The notes under the pieces were generated by a model, which made no database searches, was not told the origin of the DNA, and saw only the letters and a list, made by a program, of their open reading frames with translations. Both the position numbers and the translations under genes were made by a program. 64,000 bases of DNA from assembly GCF_018219455.1 (NCBI RefSeq), contig NZ_CP056122.1, positions 4,396,065 to 4,460,064 on the forward strand, written 5' to 3'. Origin of the DNA: Moritella sp. 5 (lineage in GTDB: Bacteria > Pseudomonadota > Gammaproteobacteria > Enterobacterales > Moritellaceae). How positions within the stretch are numbered: position 1 is the first letter of the stretch; each line of letters opens with the position of its first letter. Shown piece after piece: positions 58,403 through 64,000 of the stretch.

Positions 58403-58987
58403 TTAATCTAAGGTAATACCAATGTTAGAAATCCCATCATTTTTAGCAAACTGACGTAACGTCTTCATACTCTCTGGTGATTTTTGTACCGTGAGTAAAT
58501 CCAACACCGCTTGCTGAAATTTAAGCTCTTCTTGCATTAACTCTTCAGCAAAAATAACCTCGTCGTCAAGTTCTTCACCTGCCAACGCTTCTAAATAGCT
58601 TGCAACAGTACCAATTGATACTCGCGATGCATTAATAGCTTCGTTCACATCCGGATCAGGGCCGACTAAACTATTAAAAGCACTGTTTAAAGTCACACAC
58701 GCATCCAGTGCAGGATAAACACCATACACATCAAATTTGTCTACATTTGGAATAATCGGTTCGAAACGATCAAATTGAATAGTAAAATTGATTTTGCTAT
58801 TTTTAACCGTTAAAGATTCCCAAAACAGATCTAATGATGAACGGAACTGCTTCGCATCTCCGGTTTCACAAGCTTCAGAAAATAATTTGTAATTAGGAAA
58901 GCTGCGCTCAGCAAGTGACGCAATAAAACTCACTTTCTGCCAAGGTAATAATTTCGTTAATTGCTGTTCATAGTTTTCTTCAAGCAC
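58403..58987 (-). CDS. yjaG: YjaG family protein (DUF416)
   Basis: 194-residue cytosolic protein of unknown function. It is recognised by length, by the motif pattern LPWQKVSFIASLAERSFPNYKLFSE (cited for KVSFIASLAERSFPNY), by the acidic GEELDDEVIFAEELMQEELKF, and by its place before the HU gene on the same strand, as in E. coli yjaG-hupA. Nothing in the sequence suggests a catalytic site. Confidence 0.9.
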   Translation of the reverse strand: MLEENYEQQLTKLLPWQKVSFIASLAERSFPNYKLFSEACETGDAKQFRSSLDLFWESLTVKNSKINFTIQFDRFEPIIPNVDKFDVYGVYPALDACVTLNSAFNSLVGPDPDVNEAINASRVSIGTVASYLEALAGEELDDEVIFAEELMQEELKFQQAVLDLLTVQKSPESMKTLRQFAKNDGISNIGITLD

Positions 58988-59539
58988 AAAAATAGCCTCT
59001 TATTTATTGTTTTTATTCTTTCTATAATAGCTAAATATAACCAAACTTGATGGTGATATTTAACTAAAGACCTACATCTTTCTACCGTTTCCAGTCATGA
59101 AAACAATGGTGCTATCGATTAGCCGAGCAAAGCATGAGAAAACAACCTAATGCTTTGCTACTTCATTTACCGCTTTAGCAAACCGCGCGATAAGTTTTTT
59201 ATATTGCTTTACTGATTATCTCAGTATAAGTGCAGCTATTTATACGCGCTATATTAGTGAGATACAAGGCTGAGAAAACCAATCTAACTAAATCGTCGTT
59301 AATAACACTGAAAAGATCATGATCACAAATTCATTCTTGTAATCTAGTACTTAACATCAAACTTAAGTTCATCTCAACCAGTGCTAATATTGATCCAGAA
59401 AATAACCAACATCATTAACGATACATCAAGCGATATTGCTCGTTGATTAAAGGATTAATCAACACATTTTCGCTTTAATTATTTATCTAATAAACGCTTG
59501 TATAGCAAACATAGCACCGCATAAAAATCAGGGATTGAT
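58988..59539. other. Gene-free upstream region of the TraF-like gene
   Basis: 552 bp with no gene on either strand. Contains the short palindrome GATCATGATC near 59316 and a perfect 9-bp inverted repeat with a 4-nt centre (59442-59450 and 59455-59463), GTTGATTAA/TTAATCAAC, about 77 bp before the start codon; it could be an operator. No SD-strength or promoter call is secure. Confidence 0.4.
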
Positions 59540-60844
59540 ATGAAACGTATATTTATTATTTCAGCACTAACGTGCGCTATCGCACCAACCACTTTTGCTT
59601 CTCAACTATATTTTGATGCCCGTAATGATGCAATGGGGGGAGCTGGTGTCGCGTCTTCGGACTTTGTTACTGCAGCCTTTGTAAACCCTGCATTACTGGG
59701 TCAAGGCAAAGATGATTATATTGGTCTCATTCTGCCTGCAATCCCATACAGTGATGATGGTCATACCCGCTATGCCCCCACCTCTTTTGGTGTTCAAACC
59801 GAAACATCGGATGCGTTTTTAGGTGCCTTAGACAATGTTAAAACTGCGCAAGACGCTTATGACAATAACAAAAATCCAATAACGGCTGCAGCTTATGCCA
59901 ATGCGCTTGGCAATTTTGATGGTCAACGCATGGGCGTTAATGCCGGTACCAGTTTCGCGATTGCATTACCCAGCAGTGCATTATCTGTGGCCTTTTTTGG
60001 TAACTCTTACATGACCAGTGTCGCGACAGCAAAAGTGAGTCAAAATGATATTGATTCAGCAAATAACCAAACCTTAGATGACCTTGATAGCAAAGTTAAT
60101 CTGGCAGGAGTATCGGTTTCTGATCTTGGTTTGGCACTATCAATGAACTGGGATGCCAAAATCGCCAAAGTATCGATTGGTATATCACCAAAATATCAAC
60201 GTATCGACACGTATAGTTATGATATTTCAATTAATGACGACGGCCTACGTGAATTTGAAGATGGCTTTCTTGACGGGTTAGATAAACAAAGCCATTTCAA
60301 TCTCGATGCCGGTATTGCCTTTGATTTTTATGATACCTTCCGCGTTGCAGTCAGTGGCCGTAACATGCTTAAGAAAAATCTGAAAGTAGAAACAACGGCA
60401 TACAAAAGTATCAACCAAACAAATGAGAAAATGGTTTTCACGTTAGCACCTCTCGTGACGGCAGGTTTTGCATTACACCATGATTACGCAATACTGACAG
60501 CAGAAATGGATTTAAATGATGCGATAGGGTTTGAAAGCAACAGTGAATCACGTTATGCCCGCGCAGGTATTGAAGCTAATCTATTTGATTTCTTACAATT
60601 ACGCGCAGGTATTCGCCATGATCTAAATGATATCCGTGAAGACCTATTCACCTTAGGTTTTGGTATCTCTCCGATGGTTCTAGTACATATTGACCTAGCT
60701 GCCACAGTGAGTAAAAACGGTGCTTATGGTATCTATCAAGACGGTAAATTTAACGATAGCGGACTTAATTCAGCCCGTTCGACGGGTGATGATGCCGTCT
60801 ATGGTATCGACGGTTTTGTATTGCAAGTATCGGCTAAATTCTAA
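59540..60844 (+). CDS. TraF-like outer membrane protein
   Basis: 434 residues with a signal peptide (MKRIFIISALTCAIAPTTFA) and a mature part beginning SQLYFDARNDAMGGAGVASS, characteristic of the TraF_2 'conjugal transfer TraF' family found in vibrios and related marine bacteria outside plasmids. Alternating beta-strand patterns and a terminal Phe (VSAKF) indicate an outer-membrane beta-barrel related in look to FadL. No other conjugation gene is nearby, so a transfer role is unlikely here. Single gene with its own terminator. Confidence 0.8.
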   Translation: MKRIFIISALTCAIAPTTFASQLYFDARNDAMGGAGVASSDFVTAAFVNPALLGQGKDDYIGLILPAIPYSDDGHTRYAPTSFGVQTETSDAFLGALDNVKTAQDAYDNNKNPITAAAYANALGNFDGQRMGVNAGTSFAIALPSSALSVAFFGNSYMTSVATAKVSQNDIDSANNQTLDDLDSKVNLAGVSVSDLGLALSMNWDAKIAKVSIGISPKYQRIDTYSYDISINDDGLREFEDGFLDGLDKQSHFNLDAGIAFDFYDTFRVAVSGRNMLKKNLKVETTAYKSINQTNEKMVFTLAPLVTAGFALHHDYAILTAEMDLNDAIGFESNSESRYARAGIEANLFDFLQLRAGIRHDLNDIREDLFTLGFGISPMVLVHIDLAATVSKNGAYGIYQDGKFNDSGLNSARSTGDDAVYGIDGFVLQVSAKF

Positions 60845-60881
60845 GCTTTTGATATTTTAATACGCTATATTCATACATGTC

Positions 60882-60911
60882 AAAAGCACCTTCCACAAGG
60901 TGCTTTTTGTT
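60882..60911 (+). terminator. Terminator after the TraF-like gene
   Basis: 11-bp perfect stem AAAAGCACCTT/AAGGTGCTTTT (60882-60892 with 60897-60907), loop CCAC, then T residues. Confidence 0.9.
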
Positions 60912-61057
60912 ATTTATCAACACGGTAGTTCATCATCAAATAGGAATGAATAATAGTACAAGTATAATGATAAAATACCGCTATAACATTCACCTGAACT
61001 GGTGTTTTTATTATTAAACCGTAAAATACGTGTATTCACTTTCTTAGATAGACGACA

Positions 61058-61666
61058 ATGAATATTTATCAACTACATCGTTACCTTGGCTATTTATTAA
61101 TTCTACCGATGACGCTATGGGCGTTCACTGGCGTATTTTTTTTAATTAAGCCCGGTTATAAAGATGCCTACGAACAATTGCAAATAACTCGCTATCCGTT
61201 GTCCTCTATTTTACAACTTTCTCCTGAACCAGAGTGGCAAGCAGTAGCAATAAACCAAACAATCTTAGGTCGTCATTACCGTGTTCAAATAGAGAATAAA
61301 TGGCAGCATATTAATCCACTAAATAACCAAGTGCTGTCAGAACCAAATGCAAAAAATATAATAAGTTTATTACAAGATGCTGTGAAACATAATCCACAAC
61401 GCTATGGTTTGGTTTTGAACTACAAAGATGGTATCGCCGTTACGGATACCGACGTAAAACTGATGTTTGATTGGTCGCGCTTAAGCCTACACCAACAAGG
61501 TGCGGACAGTCGTATTTTTAACACTATGTATGATATTCATTACCTACGCTGGACAGGCAACAAAACGTTCGATCAGTGGTTTGGGTATATCGGCTTAGGA
61601 TTATTGGTATTGATGGCGCTAACTGGTATTGTCATGATCAAGAAATCATCGATAACTATAAAATAA
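61058..61666 (+). CDS. PepSY-associated membrane protein
   Basis: 202 residues. The N-terminal LHRYLGYLLILPMTLWAFTGVFFLI is the first membrane segment of the PepSY-TM family (cited for LHRYLGYLLILPMTLW, with the H-R pair), then a periplasmic stretch with a PepSY-like part, and a C-terminal WTGNKTFDQWFGYIGLGLLVLMALTGIVM membrane hairpin. Larger relatives are linked to iron uptake or metal reduction; this short form has no clear role. Stands alone between two terminators. Confidence 0.78.
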   Translation: MNIYQLHRYLGYLLILPMTLWAFTGVFFLIKPGYKDAYEQLQITRYPLSSILQLSPEPEWQAVAINQTILGRHYRVQIENKWQHINPLNNQVLSEPNAKNIISLLQDAVKHNPQRYGLVLNYKDGIAVTDTDVKLMFDWSRLSLHQQGADSRIFNTMYDIHYLRWTGNKTFDQWFGYIGLGLLVLMALTGIVMIKKSSITIK

Positions 61667-61667
61667 T

Positions 61668-61698
61668 AAAGGCAGGTATGTTAGCCATACCTGCCTTT
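61668..61698. terminator. Terminator between the PepSY gene and recA
   Basis: 13-bp perfect stem AAAGGCAGGTATG/CATACCTGCCTTT (61668-61680 with 61686-61698), loop TTAGC, with T-rich sequence on both sides; usable by both convergent genes. Confidence 0.85.
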
Positions 61699-61776
61699 AT
61701 TTCTATTAATATCTGTTCAATTAACGCGAATCAATAAATACTAAAATCAAAGATTACACGTTAATTAATATCAGAA

Positions 61777-62823
61777 TTAAAATTCGTTTTCAGCTTCAGG
61801 AGCCTTAGCCTTAGCTTCAACTTCAACTTCATCTTTATTACCAAGTAGATTAGCACGGATCATACCGTCAATTTCAGCTGCAATCTTTGGGTTGTCAATA
61901 AGGAATTGTGTTGATTTAGCTTTACCTTGACCAATCTTATCACCCTTGTATGAATACCAAGCGCCTGCTTTTTCGATTAGCTTTTCTTTAACACCTAGAT
62001 CAATTAACTCACCATTACGGTTAAAGCCTTTACCGTATAATATTTGGAATTCAGCTTGTCTAAATGGTGCTGCAATTTTATTTTTCACAACTTTAACACG
62101 TGTTTCATTACCCGTGATCTCGTCGCCATCTTTTACTGAACCAATACGACGGATATCTAAACGTACTGACGCGTAGAATTTAAGTGCATTACCGCCTGTA
62201 GTCGTTTCAGGTGAACCAAACATAACACCAATCTTCATACGAATTTGGTTAATGAAGATACACATGGTGTTAGTCGTTTTTAAATTACCCGTTAATTTAC
62301 GCATCGCTTGCGATAACATACGTGCCTGCAGACCCATGTGGCTATCGCCCATATCGCCTTCAATTTCAGCTTTCGGAGTTAGTGCTGCTACAGAATCGAC
62401 TACGATAATATCAACAGCGCCAGAACGTGCGAGCATGTCACATATTTCTAATGCTTGCTCACCAGTATCTGGTTGAGAGACTAATAGTTCATTAATATCA
62501 ACGCCAAGTTTACCTGCATAAATAGGGTCAAGTGCATGCTCTGCATCAATAAAGGCACAGATTTTACCTTCTCGTTGTGCTGACGCGATAACTTCTAGCG
62601 TTAACGTCGTTTTACCACTTGATTCAGGACCGTAAATCTCTACGATACGCCCCATCGGTAAACCACCAGCTCCCAACGCAATATCAAGAGAAAGTGAACC
62701 TGTAGAAACAGTTTCTACGTCCATGGTACGGTTATCACCTAGCTTCATGATAGAACCTTTACCAAATTGTTTTTCAATTTGTCCAAGTGCTGCAGCTAAG
62801 GCTTTTTCTTTATTCGCGTCCAT
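61777..62823 (-). CDS. recA: Recombinase RecA
   Basis: Strand-exchange protein and SOS co-protease. 348 residues from the ATG at 62821-62823 ([29 protein letters not shown], cited for its [20 protein letters not shown] core), which has AGGGGA upstream; an ATG six codons earlier would place that SD inside the gene. Walker [10 protein letters not shown], Walker B-like [10 protein letters not shown] and the L2 loop region [15 protein letters not shown] are intact. Acidic tail [17 protein letters not shown]. No recX follows. Controlled by the LexA box described separately. Confidence 0.98.
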   Translation of the reverse strand: MDANKEKALAAALGQIEKQFGKGSIMKLGDNRTMDVETVSTGSLSLDIALGAGGLPMGRIVEIYGPESSGKTTLTLEVIASAQREGKICAFIDAEHALDPIYAGKLGVDINELLVSQPDTGEQALEICDMLARSGAVDIIVVDSVAALTPKAEIEGDMGDSHMGLQARMLSQAMRKLTGNLKTTNTMCIFINQIRMKIGVMFGSPETTTGGNALKFYASVRLDIRRIGSVKDGDEITGNETRVKVVKNKIAAPFRQAEFQILYGKGFNRNGELIDLGVKEKLIEKAGAWYSYKGDKIGQGKAKSTQFLIDNPKIAAEIDGMIRANLLGNKDEVEVEAKAKAPEAENEF

Positions 62824-62867
62824 TTTATTCCCCTGAGGCATAATCGAGTATTTAATTTATAGGCATA

Positions 62868-62895
62868 AGTATACTGTTCGTTCATACAGTATCAA
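62868..62895 (-). promoter_or_regulatory. recA promoter with LexA (SOS) box
   Basis: Minus-strand -35 TTGATA (62890-62895) and -10 TATACT (62868-62873) are separated by exactly 16 bp, and those 16 bp (62874-62889) are CTGT-N8-ACAG, the LexA consensus. Repressor and polymerase therefore compete for the same face. The start of recA is 45 bp downstream. Confidence 0.92.
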
Positions 62896-63019
62896 GTAAT
62901 AAACGAATATTTTTTTTAATTATTATTAGTGGCTCATACTTACGTACAAAAAATACAGTCGCCACCGTGCTTTAGCATTGTTATTATAGCTGCAACTATT
63001 ATTTTTAAACCGAGCCGCT

Positions 63020-64000
63020 ATGCAACCTAACTTTCTTGCACCTCAAGACTTAACCAATCACACCCCTATGATGCAGCAATTCTTTAAGTTAAAAGCTGAG
63101 CAACCAGAGATCTTACTCTTTTATCGCATGGGCGATTTTTATGAGTTATTTTATGATGATGCCAAAAAAGCGTCGCAATTATTAGGTATATCTCTGACCA
63201 AGCGTGGTAAGTCAAATGGTAATCCTATCCCAATGGCTGGTATCCCTTACCATTCATTGGAAGGTTATTTAGCAAAGCTAGTACGTAGTGGTGAATCGGT
63301 AGCGATCTGTGAACAAATTGGTGACCCTGCGACATCCAAAGGCCCTGTTGAACGTAAAGTGGTTCGTATTGTGACACCTGGCACTGTCAGTGACGAAGCC
63401 TTACTCACCGAGAAAAATGACAATTTATTAGCAGCATTATTCCATGATGGCATTACTTTTGGTTATGCGACGTTAGATATGGGCAGCGGCCGTTTCCTGA
63501 TCAATCAATTTACGTCAGAAGAAACACTACTGGCAGAACTGCAACGTACCGACCCTGCAGAGCTGTTGTATTGCGAATCATTTGAATCAATGCAACACAT
63601 CAACCAACTTAAAGGCTTACGTCGCCGCCCTGAATGGGAGTTTGATTTACAAACTGCTCGCAACGTCTTATGCCAACAGTTTGGCACTAAAGATCTGATT
63701 GGTTTTGGGGTTGAAAACTCACCAGTGGCGTTATGTGCTGCAGGGTGTTTGATGCAGTATGTGAAAGAAACCCAACGTACCGCACTGCCACATATTCGCG
63801 CGATCAAACTTGAACAAACCGAACAAATGGTCGTCATGGATGCAGCAACTCGCCGTAACCTAGAACTGACCCAAAACCTATCTGGTGGTTTTGATAATAC
63901 CCTTGCAGAAGTACTTGATCATACTTCAACACCAATGGGCAGCCGACTATTAAAACGTTGGTTACACCAGCCAATTCGTGACAGCTTGGTATTGCAACAA
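63020..64000 (+). CDS. mutS: MutS, mismatch recognition protein (partial, runs off window end)
   Basis: Starts [22 protein letters not shown] at the ATG at 63020-63022 and stays open to base 64000 (327 codons of an expected ~850). The mismatch-reading Phe-x-Glu is in [17 protein letters not shown] near residue 36, and the domain I sequence [13 protein letters not shown] follows. Connector and lever domains are in view ([20 protein letters not shown]); the ATPase part is outside the window. Divergent from recA, a pairing seen in several gammaproteobacteria. Confidence 0.97.
   Translation, partial: MQPNFLAPQDLTNHTPMMQQFFKLKAEQPEILLFYRMGDFYELFYDDAKKASQLLGISLTKRGKSNGNPIPMAGIPYHSLEGYLAKLVRSGESVAICEQIGDPATSKGPVERKVVRIVTPGTVSDEALLTEKNDNLLAALFHDGITFGYATLDMGSGRFLINQFTSEETLLAELQRTDPAELLYCESFESMQHINQLKGLRRRPEWEFDLQTARNVLCQQFGTKDLIGFGVENSPVALCAAGCLMQYVKETQRTALPHIRAIKLEQTEQMVVMDAATRRNLELTQNLSGGFDNTLAEVLDHTSTPMGSRLLKRWLHQPIRDSLVLQQ

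Noticed and set aside
59540-60844. 'Conjugal transfer TraF' as evidence of a conjugative element
   Set aside because: The family name is historical; the protein is a chromosomal outer-membrane barrel with no other transfer genes around it.

Overview
The window is chromosomal DNA of a gammaproteobacterium with roughly 40% GC. The gene blocks folB/plsY, purHD, csrA plus a Ser/Arg tRNA array, ribF-ileS-lspA-fkpB-ispH followed by minor pilins, rpsP-rimM-trmD-rplS, ffh/ypjD/corB, and lgt/rppH/mutH, together with the protein sequences, point to a marine relative of Vibrio and Shewanella. A cold-adapted Moritella-like bacterium is my best guess (inference from protein flavour and synteny; no search was run).

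Layout. 1-4.9 kb: folK (cut by the window edge), folB, plsY, and purH-purD behind an rRNA-operon-like leader. 4.9-6.3 kb: a DUF4136 lipoprotein and a LysE-type exporter. 6.7-10.3 kb: four catabolic enzymes in two convergent pairs (class II aldolase + acid-sugar dehydratase; lactonase + sugar dehydrogenase) that make up an oxidative, non-phosphorylated sugar route. 10.4-10.6 kb: two tandem sRNA-like units. 10.6-16 kb: gshA, an M16 lipoprotein peptidase, a YqaA-like protein and a small membrane protein. 16.3-17.4 kb: tRNA-Ser, six tRNA-Arg and tRNA-Ser, all transcribed leftward from one promoter, then csrA, lysC, alaS and glnB. 22.6-28.8 kb: minor type IV pilins and PilY1. 29-38.5 kb: ispH, fkpB, lspA, ileS, ribF, murJ, rpsT and nhaA. 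38.6-42.3 kb: an M14 peptidase, an alpha/beta hydrolase and a bifunctional ornithine-lipid-type acyltransferase. 42.4-49.5 kb: thyA and lgt, which are usually neighbours, separated here by about 5.3 kb of accessory DNA. 49.7-58.9 kb: rppH, a DnaA-box cluster, mutH, the rpsP-rplS operon, ffh, ypjD, corB, HU and yjaG. 59.5-64 kb: a TraF-like outer membrane protein, a PepSY-TM protein, recA with an SOS promoter, and the start of mutS.

Most of the window is housekeeping. The regions most worth attention are: (i) the accessory block between thyA and lgt, which ends in a diverged 51-nt copy of the thyA 3' end and carries an AT-rich three-gene cassette (MOSC protein, HD phosphohydrolase, unrecognised protein) plus a LysR/MFS pair; (ii) two tandem intergenic units, each with a U-rich stretch and an intrinsic terminator, that look like paralogous small RNAs; (iii) a cluster of DnaA boxes upstream of mutH that resembles the DnaA-reactivating site DARS2 in sequence and location; (iv) an rRNA-like promoter and boxA in front of purHD; (v) the OlsF-like lipid operon.
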